Below, piece after piece: positions 1 through 12,832 of a DNA stretch of 64,000 bases. Positions within the stretch are counted from its first letter, which is position 1, and each line of letters starts with the position of its first letter. Under the pieces are notes generated by a model that saw nothing but the letters and a program-made list of their open reading frames with translations, was not told where the DNA came from and ran no database searches. Location of the stretch: positions 44,014,305 through 44,078,304 of the forward strand of contig CM041115.1 in NCBI GenBank assembly GCA_023079485.1, given 5' to 3'. The translations under genes were made by a program, and so were the position numbers. Origin of the DNA: Archilochus colubris. Taxonomy: Eukaryota; Chordata; Aves; Apodiformes; Trochilidae.

Positions 1-1107
1 AATTAAGGTCACAGAACAATTGCATCCCTCTGACTGGCACTCAAGACAAAAAGAAAATGTAAAAAAAAACCCACCTAAAGAAAAGGAGAAGCCAGACTGT
101 GGCCTACATTTTTTAGATCACCGATATATTTCTTTGGTATCAAATTTGCTTAAAAACAAACTCCCCAAAGCAGCTTTGCTATAGAAGAGAGAACATGCTT
201 CTGTCAGTGACACAGCCTCAGTCCCATGAGATTATTTCCACTATTCTAGTCAATATCCACCTATTCGGACACCTCTGTATCTATACATAGTAATTTCATA
301 CTTTCACACTGCATTTCAGTAGTAGTACATAAAACAGTCACCTTTCTTACTTTCCACATGTAACACAAATGTAAGAATCTAAACTATTTGCCAAAGTTAA
401 TGCTATAAGCCACTGTTAGATCACATCTAAACACAATTCTCTGTCAAATTCCATTGTAAAAAAGTAATTACCTCATCATTCCCTTCAAAGAAGGTAAACT
501 GTTGAAAAATTAAGTAACACTGTAAAGAAGGTGTTGTTGAAATCTCCAAACTGCTTAAAACACTGCAAAAAAAAATCTGTTTTAAACTCCAATCCTTACC
601 ATAACTTTCTCTATACACACTGTTTCAGTTTCATTTTTCAGTTTTAGTATTCAGAAGAAACCTCTGGCAGGGGTAAGAAAAAGAAACTCACCTGAACACA
701 AAGAGTTTAATACAAAGGACATGTGTATGAAACAACTCCAAACCATGCATTAAGAGGGACACATATGCAATATATTTAACATGTCTCAGAGTAAAAACAC
801 ACAATGATTCTGCAACTGTTTTAAGACTTCCATTCTCAATTACTTCTCAGAGTTGAGTGAATAGAGCTAGGCAACAAATGTGACAGTACTGTGAACATCT
901 CTATAAAAGCGTGAGGGTGTACAGTTCAGTACCTCACGGGTGTCCAAGATACCCCTCATGCCTTCGACAGAAATAAGATTCTTAGTGGCTCAGTGGTAGA
1001 TTCCAGTCTAAATGTCATTACTGCATAGACTTAATGCCTCTGCACTATTCCAATCAGAAAGTAAAACAAGTTAAATGGGAATGGGTTCTTGTTATTTTCT
1101 CCTCCTC
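1..1107. other. No gene recognised
   Basis: AT-rich noncoding DNA. On the minus strand GTTCAG followed by gtgagt near 690 is a good isolated splice donor, but no matching coding exon or recognisable untranslated exon could be defined. Confidence 0.5.
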
Positions 1108-1604
1108 ATTCAGGACTGGTAAGTTCTCAAAGAAGTGTCCAGTTATGGGTCCCACAACATAAGGACATATATCTGCATAAGCAAGTCCAGAGCAGGGCCA
1201 CAAAGATGATCGAAGCACTGGAGCTCATCTCCTATGAAGACAGGTTGAAAGATTTGGGGTTGTTCAGCCTGGAGAGGAGAAGGCTCTGGGAAGACCTTAC
1301 AGTGGCTTTCTAATGCCTGAAGGTTGCTTACAAGAAGGCTGGGGAGGGACTTTTTAAAAGGCCATCTAGTGGTGGGTCAACAGTTAATGGTTCCAAAGTG
1401 AAAGATTGGATATTAAGAAAATATTGGATAAAATATGCTTCACTCTGAGGCTGGTGAGACACTGCCACAGATTGCCCAAGGAAGCTGTGAATACTTGGTC
1501 TCAAGAAGGCCAGGGTGGCTGGGGCTCTGAGCAACCTGGTGTATCAAGAGGGAACTAGATGACCTTTTTGGTCCCTTCCAACCCAAATGATAATGATTCT
1601 AAGT
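1108..1604 (+). mobile_element. CR1 LINE 3' fragment, old
   Basis: It begins within the last part of ORF2 (RATKMIEALELISYEDRLKDLGLFSLERRR) and ends with the CR1 3' UTR, dggtcccttccaaccc-type end near 1600. Several indels and stops indicate an old copy. The typical octamer tail is decayed (atgataatgattct). Confidence 0.9.
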
Positions 1605-4600
1605 GAAGTTTATCTCATTTAGGAGATGCCTCACCTCTGACTGCCCTGGAGTCTGTTCACAGACATTATCACCACTTAACATTTGACTTCACAAACTACC
1701 TTGCATAAGCAGAACACATCACCATGACCAAAGGTAAGGACGGTATAAGCTGGGACAGATTCTGCCAGTCTTAAAAAAGACTCAGTCAGAATTGCTTTAA
1801 GTGGTAAAGCATTTTCTTTTTAAGAAACTAAGTTAAGGTAGTTTGATGGCTCTCAGAATCGATAAAGGATCTTAGAGACCCCTTAAAATTAAAATAATAT
1901 AGGAATTATTTTGCAGAGTCTTGCCTTGTGTTTCCTTTTACTAGCTACACACTTTTGTTGATATCAAGACAGTACAATAGAAGGATTCATTCTCTGGCAA
2001 AAGATTCGTTGTCTCTGATGTAGAAACTTCCTAGTGCCAAATTAGCCCTCTCTTGGACTGTGTCTTGTTAAGTAATAGTAGGCACAGCAGCTGAGTCACA
2101 CTTAAGGACTTCAGCCCATTTCATGTGTTGTACAGTCTCTGACAGAAAGAAGAAAGATTGTGCAACAGGAAAAAGAAGAAAATCATTGGGCAAAAATGAG
2201 AATCAAGAGAAAAGAGAACAAGATGACAGATACTAGAAGCTGACAGTTACAGCAGAATGAGAGATCTTCTATCAAGATTTGAGAATCCCTTACTCAAAAA
2301 CCTGAACATTGCTTGAATAGCCTTCAAGTCTCAAACGTGTTATTAGGTCAAAAGCATATTTTAGTATGCCAAATCTGAGCTCATATATCTCAAGAGTCAG
2401 CTGCTTTTCCTCTTTCCCCATCGCCATTCCTCCTCCCCACCAAGCTTCTGTAACAGAGAGAAATTCTCCTCTCTCACCTCCCACCCACAACTGAGTACAG
2501 AACCAGGCTCAAACCTCAACTCAAACTTCAAACAAATAACCTCAGCCATTTAGCATTTACACCACCTTGTTTAAAATTAATTAAAAACTAATTAAATTCT
2601 TTAAAACAAATTTAAACTTAGTGGACTGCTAGACAGGCATAACCCTAATATGCGTAAGATGAAAAATGCATGAAATGTGCATGGGCAAATGACAGAAAAA
2701 CCTAGCAAGTTGTAAGTCCCTTTAACCAACCATCCTCTGGTTCTGTGACTCTTTCATTCCTCTCGCATCTCTGGCAGATATTGCCCCTCCTAATCAGGTC
2801 TGGAACTCACTGAAGTAAACCACTTCTATGTAACTCCGCACCAATGGCTCTCCTTTCCCAGGTCCCTCATGTTCTGCGGCTCTGCCCAGCATCCAAGGCT
2901 ACCAAAAGAGATACTGTAAAGGATCATACCCCATACCACAGGATTCCCACTGTGTCCAAATCATAGCTACACATAAGCAGAAATAAGAAGCTGATAACAA
3001 TATATCACAGGTTGGGTGGGTTTTTTTCCCCTCCTCTCCTTTTTGGAGGGAAGGAAAAATTACTCTTTTTATTTTTATCAAATATTAACCTGGTTCTTCC
3101 AGCACACTCCAAATGATATTTACTTATTCCCTTAGAATAAGTAAAAAAGTGCTGAAAAAAGTTGGAGGAGGATTCAATCACATTGCTAAGCCTCAGAGAG
3201 ATGAGGATTTTGAAGACAAGGATTTCAGTAATTTCCTCCTCTTCGCACTTGAAGAGTAAATGGGAGACACCTCAAGGGCAGCTATTGCCTTTGAGCATAA
3301 ATGACAAATGTCACCCTCTAGCATCTGCAGACCTTTTTTCTTATGAAGGTAGACAAAATGAAACCTATAAAATCTTATTTTAAACAAAAAAACCCAGACA
3401 AAGTGGGAAGAATACGTAAGGTGTAATTCTTGGGAGAAAAAAGAGAGAGCACTTGAGTCTTTCAGCAGAGCACTTGAGCAAGTCCAAGTTAACACAGATG
3501 CTGAAATCACCTTTTGAACCTTTCCATTGTTTGTGCAGTGTGTAAAAATAGCAGTAAAATAACTGTTTCTTCTCAATAAACTTGAGCTAGCATAGCACAA
3601 GAAGTCATGATGTGTGTGTATTCCCAATGGCAGAATGAAGAATATTTAGACTCTTAACTGTTGACAAATGCCACCTGTTGTGGAGACGAGTCTCACTGAA
3701 AGAAACCCAAAATCTACCCCCTGTAGCAAAGTGCTCCTCCAGAAGAACAAAGCAGCTCTAATCCCTGTGTATCCAGCCAGGTACTCAGTGATCTGCCACT
3801 CTGAAGCATAATGGAGAGATACAGAAGTAACTGTGCTATTTTCTTATCACCTAGAGCATACAATGAGGCAAACTAGGAATTATTATAAGCATCTGGCAGT
3901 CTACCAAGTGCATACAAAATAGAACTGAAGAAATGTTCTGCACAGTCCACCAGCTCACATGTGTGGATTTCATAGATGTTCAAATTTGCCTTGGGCAGTC
4001 TGTGCAAATATGTGCTCAGGTTAATCAGTTTTGCTTCTTCCTGGTCACAAGATATTACACAGTTTTTCAAAGAGCTTTTAAACACACAGACTAAATATGA
4101 AGAGCTTTCAGCAAGGTGTGCCAGCTCTTTCAGTGGTTTTATGTATATCTTTGAAAAAGTGTATAAAATACCATGTCAGCTGATTTTCAGTGCTCTTCTC
4201 ACTAGTGGTCCTGATAGACTATGAGCTCCCAGGCAGCTTTTGAAGCTGTTTGTCATTTTCTGGTTTCTTGCCCCAAAGCTTCCTCCCTCAACACACCCTG
4301 GTTTTGTAATACGAGTCTGAACACCTTGCAACCATACGTAAGTTGAAGAGGTCCAAGCAGAGACTCGAGGAGAAAGAAGCTTGTATGTTCAGAAGCACTA
4401 AAAGCAAGGACAGCACAATTAGCTGAACCTCACCTGATGACATTAACACTGATCTTTCTATGACCTTTCTTGGCTGTCCTGTTTATTTAGGTGTGATATC
4501 CAATACAGAGCAAACACTCCCACAATGGATGGTGTATGTTTTAGCTATTCACTAAAGCTGCTGCTAAAGTTAAGTAAACACACTTATGGTACTCCTCCCC

Positions 4601-5867
4601 TCAGCTGCTTTACGTGCCATCATGATATAAATGATGGATTTATGGAAAATTAGATTGGTATCTGCCTTTCAAGTAGTTATTTTTTTCAGCCTTTGGAAAG
4701 AATGACAATTAAAGATTACAACTGTTTTTTTTTTACTTCAAGTACTTGCCTATATTGCAAGATTAGTGTGGGTTTTCTTTAATTAATAGCATGTAATTTT
4801 TATGATCAGTAAAGTACCACCTTTGTGAACACTAGGTACCACAGCAAACTGTCACAAAACTATTTTGTGATAAAGGGTTTCCCTAGAGTACTGATAAGTT
4901 TGAAGAATTTAATTCAAATTTCCCTTCCATTACCAGCACACAGTATGAATTTCCTAGTGACTACTGCCCAGATTCAGCTGTCTGCTGTACAGGAAAAGAA
5001 ACTCTTGAGTGATGCCTAATAACTTCCTAATTAATTATTACTACTTAACAGTTCTTCCAGTGTTGCTCACAATGATGCTTGAAGTCCAGTGGCCACTGTA
5101 TTCATGCCAGATAAAAATACCAGCTTTTGATAAAACCTCTAGTAGACTGATAACTGGCATAGACAATATTAGTGAAGTTGGTTAGTTCTTATGGCCATGG
5201 AACTTCCAAGTACATGAATGTACTAACAGAGGTAACAGACATGGCCCATATTTTTTTGACAGACACATCATCAAAAAGCTACTTGTTGCATGCATTACTT
5301 GTTGCATGTGTATTACATCCTTTGCATTCCTTTCCTTCTTTTTCACTGAAGGTTCAGCACAGGTATCTGTCTTCATTAAGAAACTGAAGCTCCTAAATAT
5401 TTGCTTCTTTCCAAAGAAGCTCCATTCTCTGGTCTTAAATGACTCTTGATTCTCATAGTTCAAGGTGTTACTTTTACTTCCACATTAAGTAGTACCAGTA
5501 AATATACATCTACACTCCATGATAACCAATGAACAATGAAATAAAGGTTCAGTTCTTCACATCAGTTATAAAGCAGTTCTTCCTTAGCCTACCAATTCCA
5601 CCTCTTTCAGCTATATTAATATTCCTTCTTCCTTTTCCTCAGACTGCTATATAGCAACTATTCTGACATCTGTAAATACAGCTTGTCTTGAAATATTTCT
5701 AGAGAACTTAGCTAAAGTAACTAAGTTTCTTCTAAATCTGTAGAAATATACATTTATAGCACTTTTGGAGTGATTTTGACTTAATGCACACAAAGCTTAC
5801 TCTGTACACTTAATCATCTTTTGCATTTCTGAGCAATCAGCTCTAAATGTGCCTTTTGCTTACTGGC
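1605..5867. other. No gene recognised
   Basis: AT-rich DNA. Open frames up to 144 codons (3193-3627 minus) have no recognisable domain or splice context. If JAK2 starts at the 30 kb island, this and the other stretches on the left are its 5' introns. Confidence 0.5.
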
Positions 5868-6436
5868 AGAGGTCCAGTGAGCTTGTCTGGGAGTCATTGG
5901 TGAGGCCGCACCTGGAGTATTGTGTCCAGTTCTGGGCCCCTCAGTTCAAGAAGGACAGGGAAGTGCTTGAAAGAGTCCAGCGCAGAGCTACGAAGATGAT
6001 TAAGGGAGTGGAACATCTCCCTTATGAGGAAAGGCTGAGGGAGCTGGGTCTCTTTAGTTTGGAGAAAAGGAGACTGAGGGGTGACCTCATCAATGTTTTC
6101 AAATATGTAAGGAGCGAGTGTCAGGGAGATGGAGTTAGGCTTTTCTCAGTGATTACCAGTGATAGGACAAGGGGTAATGGGTGTAAATTGGAGCATAGGA
6201 GGTTCAAGTTGAATATTCAAAAAAATTTTTTTACTGTAAGAGTGACAGAGCCCTGGAACAGGCTGCCCAGGGGGGTCGTGGAGTCTCCTTCACTGGAGAC
6301 ATTCAAAACCCGCTTGGACACGTTCCTGCGCGATGTACTCTAGGTGGCCCTGCTCTGGCAGGGGGGGTTGGACTAGATGATCTTTCGAGGTCCCTTCCAA
6401 CCCCTAGGATTCTATGATTCTATGATTCTATGATTC
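5868..6436 (+). mobile_element. CR1 LINE 3' fragment, well preserved
   Basis: About 570 bp include an unbroken ORF2 C-terminus, from [18 protein letters not shown] via [20 protein letters not shown] to a stop after LDTFLRDVL. The 3' end has ggttggactagatgatct, cccttccaacccctagg and at least three ATTCTATG octamers. The intact frame and perfect tail mark it as the youngest-looking CR1 here. It is 5'-truncated, as usual for CR1. Confidence 0.95.
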
Positions 6437-9400
6437 ATTTATAAGACCAACAGGTAGAGGTCTTTCCTCAGCCAGCCTCAGTATTTAGTCTATTGTGTGA
6501 TTTCAGACTAGCTTTGTGCTTTAACTGCCCACAGAACAATTCTGCTACTTGTATTTATTCAGTACCTTAGCTACAATAGGAAAACATAAGTTTGAGAGTT
6601 AATTCTCACCCAGTACGTTGTTTTTTTCTTTCAATGCATTTGCTTGTTTAATGGCTTCACAACAGCCATACAGGATTGGACCAAAGGCAGAGCTAGCTCT
6701 TCTTTTAGAAGCAGACAAAAATGAGTATTGAGTAAAGAGATTAGTTAGGAAAAGGGCAAGTGTACAACAGTACTTTCCCAGTGCAGTTTCCCAGTGATCT
6801 GAGATTCACCAACATCTTATGCCAGGATGAATCCAAACTCATCTTTCTCATCTTTGTGTTCTTTAGAAACAACACATGAAAAGACTTAGAACAAGTGCTT
6901 GTTTGCTGACCAGGTTCTTTTCAGTACAACTATTCTAGTCCTTGTTAATATTGCATTCCAGACTTCCTTATATTCTTGTATCTTTGGAAAATCTCTTACC
7001 TGTGATTGTGACAGGTGCTATTTAATAATTTCAAGATTTCTTTACCACATTTTACTACTTTCCTTCTTTTGCCATTTTAGAACAGACTCTCTACAACAAA
7101 TATGTTTTATTTACTGGTTCCACTCATTACTCTTTCCCCATATAATTCACTCTAGTGGTGTATTACCTTGTATCTGTAATCCTTTTCCCAGCAGCATCAT
7201 TCACATGTCGCTACCAAAGCCTACAGCAGCATTTTGGGCACTGATCAGGGTCAGCAATGTGTAACAAGGAAAAAGCTTTAGCTCCTTGGAAGAAGAAAGA
7301 TACTGGCAGCTGGTAAGCAGGGAAAGAAGAAAAAAAATTAAAAGACTTGGCATAGTGCACAAAGGAAGAAAGCCACCACTGCATTCCATTTTTTTAAGTC
7401 AGTTCTGAGTGAAAAGTGACGGATCATCACTAGTAAATATTATCAGATTATAACATTCAGAAGATTTTTAAAAGAATAAAATACTTCCAGTGTATTTTTG
7501 AAACAAAGTGAAATAAGTAAATGCATTTTTATCCCATCAGATGATGGATTTCATTAATTTGCACTGCCTAATCATACCGTATCTACATCGAACATCTGAA
7601 TGTTTCTAATGCTAATGTTTATGCAAAATTATTATCACAATAATTTCTAACTATTAATACAAACAAAACATATTAACATTTTGTTGGGGTAATTAATGTA
7701 GAGAGGTTATTTTTTTTAATGTTCTGTACAATGCCCTAAGCCCTGCTCTTAGTATCTACCATAGTACACAACATTACTACTCATCATCTTCCACTAATTT
7801 CCTTACCACAATACCCTCATCTCCAAGTAAGTCCCTGTAGTTCTCTTCACAGCCCAGAAAATTCCAGCTTGTGACCACTGGATAGCTTTTTTTGGGTTCC
7901 TAACTTTGTCTGATGTCCCACTGAGCCAAACGAGGAACTTATCAAACTTCATCAAACGTTCTGCTCTCTCAGATAATGGAACCCACCTCTACAATCTTCA
8001 GCCCCACAATTCTACCTGCCACCCATTCCACAGCACTGGCCACTTATCATTTGATTTCCTTTCTGTTCTTTACTGCTTCTCTTGCCAAGAGGTGCTCTCC
8101 ACAGAACATCCATCATACCAGTTATTCATTTGCATTTAGTTTCTATCTTAAGACTCTAATGTAACCCACCGCCCAAAAAAACCCAAACCAAACCAACAAA
8201 AAATCCCTGAATAGTTGCTGAAGTGCTGCCTGTCAGGTCAACCATTATTGGCTTTATTTGCCCTTCTTCCTCATCTGGCTGTATTTGCTGCACACTGTCT
8301 TGTGTGTAGAGTTGAGATAATTCGCTCTTCTACATTCTGCACTTATGCAGCAAGAGCCCTCAGCCAAGTACAGTGCTTCTCTGAAGTTGCACAAGCATTC
8401 ATTATACCTAGAAGAATACACGAGGAAACTACTGCATAATTAAAGCTACCTGACTGGCTCGAGAAATTCCCATAGGACAGATGCAACTGCCGGTGAGCAG
8501 TAACTTCAGTGTTACTGTTCTTTCCTAAGTGAGTATACTTGTTAAGTCTTAAGTTTGTGAACACCAGATCAGTGGGGTGGATCATATAACGGTTGATTCA
8601 TTCTCGTAATTATTTGATTTTACAAAAATGGGTTTCTAATGAGTGATAAATGCTATCACAACAACGAACTGGACATTTTCATCTGGATATTTAAGGTTAC
8701 TAACACTTTTTGTTCAAAGCACATATGAATTGCTATGTGTCATTTACTTCTATAGGACCTTGACAATATTTCAGTTTCCTAACAGCCATGCTCTTTTTTG
8801 TTTTCTTTCATACAGTTGAAACAAAAAAGTTTCTACTACATGAAGCACTGAGTACTAATTTCTAAGGCGGGTTATGATTACCAGCCTTCTGAGACCACAA
8901 ATACAAATTTGAGTACTACTGAGTTTCTAAATTACATGTTTTCCTGCTCACAAAGAATCTAAGACAGAGAAAAACAAGAGCTAACACACTCTTACTTGGA
9001 TACTTCTGATTTGCAAAGCAGGTTCAACTTTTTCATCCATTGTCCTTATACTAAAGAACTGTAGAAGTTGGCAAACAAAGCTTACAATTCAAGTAAAACT
9101 AAAACACACAAAGTAAGTGCAACGAAGTACACAGAATGGGACTGAACTGATTTTGATTATCTGACTTTATAATAATGATGACACATAACAGGGAACAGGT
9201 TCTCATAAAACATATGTGGTATTATGTTAAGAAAAACATACTGGGTGTTGGAGGTTTTTTTATCTGCAAGACTCCAGGCCTCTGGCACCACTATCAGATT
9301 AATTAAGTGCTTATTTCTCACTCAAAATTAGTATTAGGTTCAGAATAAAGATGTTATTGTATTGAAATCATCTCTAGGGTAGGCTGCTTGAACAAAATAA

Positions 9401-10772
9401 AGAAATCTCAGCATATTCCATTTTGTAGGAATATGCAGACAGGTGATGTTATCTGCTAGATGACTATTCCAGGTAGATATCTGTCTAGCGTATCAATTGT
9501 ATAGCACAGATTCTACCATCTTTTCAGGGTGTTGCAAGGATGCACTTAGCTGAATTAAAATACAAAAATTCCTCAAAATATATAGTTTTTTATAGGCATT
9601 ATGCAGGGCTGACAGTTCTCAAAATCCCTCTGGACTCTAAACATGAGAGTGTAAAAATTATCAGAGTGGAAGACATTCAGGTTCTAGCATTAAGTTAGAG
9701 ATACTTTTGTTTTTTTAATCCCTAACCCCACATGGGTAACCTTATGATCCCACATAATTCCTAATTTTACTTTCAGGTGACAGATGTTTTCAGACTAGTT
9801 GGTAGAAAATACCAAGTAGGAGCAGCCCATGGTCACACAACAAAGAAAGTACTCAAATAAAGTACTCCGTAGCAGGGCAGGAAAAGGAGAGAAAGCAAGC
9901 AGGTCATTTCCCTCCCAAGGGAAGACACAGAACATAGCAGAAAAATCAGGCAGGACTGCAAATCCTTTTAAAAAGGACAACAGCTCACACTGTAACACAA
10001 CATGAGGTGAGGTAAAATTATACAATTTAAAGACGTATTCAGAGATCTTGAACAGACTAGAAGGTGGCAACTGATATTCTCCAGTGATACTTCCTCAGCC
10101 TTAAGTAGGAAAAGGCAGAAATACACCAAAGGAAAAAGCCTGGTTGTGCTTTTATTAAAGTACATCTGTTTTTAAAGGCTGACCAGCAGAGAGAGCTGCA
10201 TGAATTGGAAAGCCTGCATCTCGAAGAGGGAACTAGGCAACACAGACTATCTGAAACAGCAGTAGGGCAGCAGCTAATAATGTGAGATAAGGATATTAGG
10301 TATGCATATGTGGCACACACAAAAGTTGACAGACCACAAGAAAAATCACACAAACACATTAATCTAATTCTCATATACAAGTGTTAGGCATTTTGCTAAC
10401 ATGAGAAGAATGCAGATTCTTCTGAAGAGCTGGAGTTCTGAAAAAGTTCTTATATAAAAGTGGCATTCTTGAAATCATCAACACAATTTACAGTACTGAA
10501 ATAAGTGAGCAGTTTGCAAAGCCATGGAAGCAGGGGAGACAGGTGTTACCGTTATTGCAACTTCAAACAAAATTTTTAATGAATGTGTAATTGATCAAGT
10601 CCAAAGGATATTCTCTATCTTTCAGGATGTGTTTCTGAATAACTCTTCTACATGCTAGCCTTCCAGTACATACACAGACCCATAAACCATTTAAGACCCA
10701 TGAAGAAGCAGACAAACTTCCAAATAAACATAAGCAGGTATATTTACATATAAGCATTGTAACAATAAAAGA
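6437..10772. other. No gene recognised
   Basis: AT-rich noncoding DNA with a few short A/C-rich runs (8170-8200). No RNA gene or mobile element was recognised. Confidence 0.5.
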
Positions 10773-11325
10773 ACTACAGAATCACAGAAGTGCTATAGTT
10801 AGAAAAGACCTCAAAGATCACCACGTCAAACAATCAGCATCGCCACAGCACACCACCACCACCACCAAAAAAAATCAAAACAAAACAAAACCAATACAAA
10901 GAAAACAAAAAATATATATATTATATAAATATTATATATTTATATATAATATAATATATAATTTATATTATTTTAATTATAATAATAATTATAATTATTA
11001 TAATAATATATAATATATAATCTATATTATAATATATAATATTATATACTATATATTATATATTATAATATTATTATTGTATTATAATAATATAATATAA
11101 TATATAAATATATTATATAATATATAATATATATATTATATATTTATATATTTATATTAAATATTATATAAATAAATATACATTCTCTTACGCCCACTGG
11201 AGCATGTCCTGAACTGTCTCATAAGTCTTTAAGTACCTCCAAAGATGGTGACTCCACCACCTCCCTGAGCAGCCTGTTCCAGTGCCTGACTACTCTCTTG
11301 GTAAAGAAATTCTTAATACCTAGCC
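10773..11325 (-). mobile_element. CR1 fragment split by an A/T expansion
   Basis: Minus-strand CR1 3' end (agaatcacagaagtgctatag... near 10780-10860) resumes at about 11181 with cctgttccagtgcctgac and gtaaagaaattctta, both inside the same CR1 3' region. Between them lie simple repeats, not CR1 sequence. Confidence 0.85.
10905..11180. repeat. A/T-only low-complexity expansion
   Basis: About 275 bp contain almost only A and T, in (TA)n, (TAA)n and (TATAAT)n-like arrangements with many self-complementary stretches. It is preceded by (CAC)n at 10852-10867 and an A/C-rich run. It lies inside a CR1 copy and probably grew by slippage. Confidence 0.95.
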
Positions 11326-12616
11326 TATGTATATGGATACCCATGATTTCCACCTCGAATTACAGACCTATTTAGAACAGCAGAATCCAAGACCTGACAA
11401 TAATCACCAATCAAACCAATACAAACAAAAATTAAAAATGACAGCAAGACCTACAGCAGTCTGTTCTTCTCTCAGTTTAAAGTGTTTAATAAAGCTACAC
11501 ATTGGAGATACCCATTGTATAAATATGCCACAAAAATAAAAATCCCATGAGCCAAGTACAAATCGCAAAGTACTTGCAAAATTACCTGAAAGAGACAGCT
11601 ACATTAAGGGCTGAACAAGCAGCTCAACTAGTTTAGAATGTGTACAAAAACAACCACACTCCTGTTTTAGCATCACCCAAACTTAAGGTTGTTCTGTTTA
11701 TTCAACTAATTAGAATTAAGTCATTCTAATACTAAATTTACTTTTTTAAAAGTCTCTAATATAAGGGTTGATGCAGTCTAATTTGTTCTCTTGGAGAACA
11801 GTGGTTTCACAATGGGCTAAACCTGTGAAAATACGTAATGTTGAAGTCACACTCTCACTCTCCCACTCGTTCCCTTATGTCAGCACTTCTCCTGTGACAA
11901 CATTCAGTAATCCAGTTTCAGTTAATAACATTTTAAAGTTTTCAGCAGTATCAGTTCTCTGCATTCTTTCACACTTGAGACATAAGATTTATAACACAGG
12001 TACAAAGAAATATGCTGCAGGAACATGCCTCAGCCTAATACTTACACTTGTAAGGACATACACTTACACTTACAGACACTGGTAAGAAACTGTACCCTCT
12101 ATAAACATACCACTGAAATTCACAGATTTAGAGAGATTTCTCTAAATCTATAGGAAAACCAGCAGAGCTAAGAAAAAGCTGGTTCATGGCTGGAAGCCTG
12201 CATTCTCCTAGAAAGAACCTCAAGGAAGATCTAAAAATATTTCATACCAGGAAAAGGCCAAAAGCAACCAGTTAACTTCAATTAAGCAAAAAAACTGTAG
12301 AGGTTCAGCAAGCTTTTGTAAGGATTTGAACCAAGTATCCCTTTACATTCCGCTCCAAGAAACAAATGAAAAACGTACTCTAAAGACACTGTTACAAATA
12401 CTAATTAAAATCTCAAATTGCAAACACAGAATCAAAGATAATCAAGGTTGTTTACCCTGGACTTATGATTAGTCATACACAGGTGCAATTCAAGCAAGTA
12501 TTTTCTTTCTGAGAGACAATACTCTGTTGTCATACAGCAACAAAACTAAACAAAACTACAGCAACACAACTATTAAATGTCAGAATGACAAAGGCTTATA
12601 TAATTTAAGAATAATA
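11326..12616. other. No gene recognised
   Basis: Noncoding DNA. The only structure seen is the short hairpin at 12124-12149. Confidence 0.5.
12124..12149. other. Perfect 11 bp inverted repeat, 4 nt loop
   Basis: agatttagaga and tctctaaatct flank gatt. It lies in AT-rich noncoding DNA, with no T tract or gene next to it, so no role is assigned. Confidence 0.4.
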
Positions 12617-12832
12617 GGAAATCATAGACCAATATAGTTGGAAGAGACCCACGGTGGTCATTTGGCCTATAACCTCTGCTCAAAGCGGAGTAAAATTATT
12701 CCAGGCCTAACACCTGTCTAATGAAGTTTTCAGCATCTCTATTCAGCTGAATAATTCACAGCATCTCTAAACAGCTTGTTCCAGTGTTTGACCACGCTCC
12801 TGCTGAAGAAAAATTTCCTTAATACCCAAGAA
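12617..12832 (-). mobile_element. CR1 3' fragment, old
   Basis: The reverse complement carries the decayed CR1 tail (aatcatagaccaatatagttgg), and cttgttccagtgtttgacc and aatttccttaatacc from the conserved 3' region. No reading frame survives. Confidence 0.85.

Noticed and set aside
3193..3627. 144-codon minus-strand frame
   Set aside because: AT-rich composition, no domain, no splice context; most likely chance.
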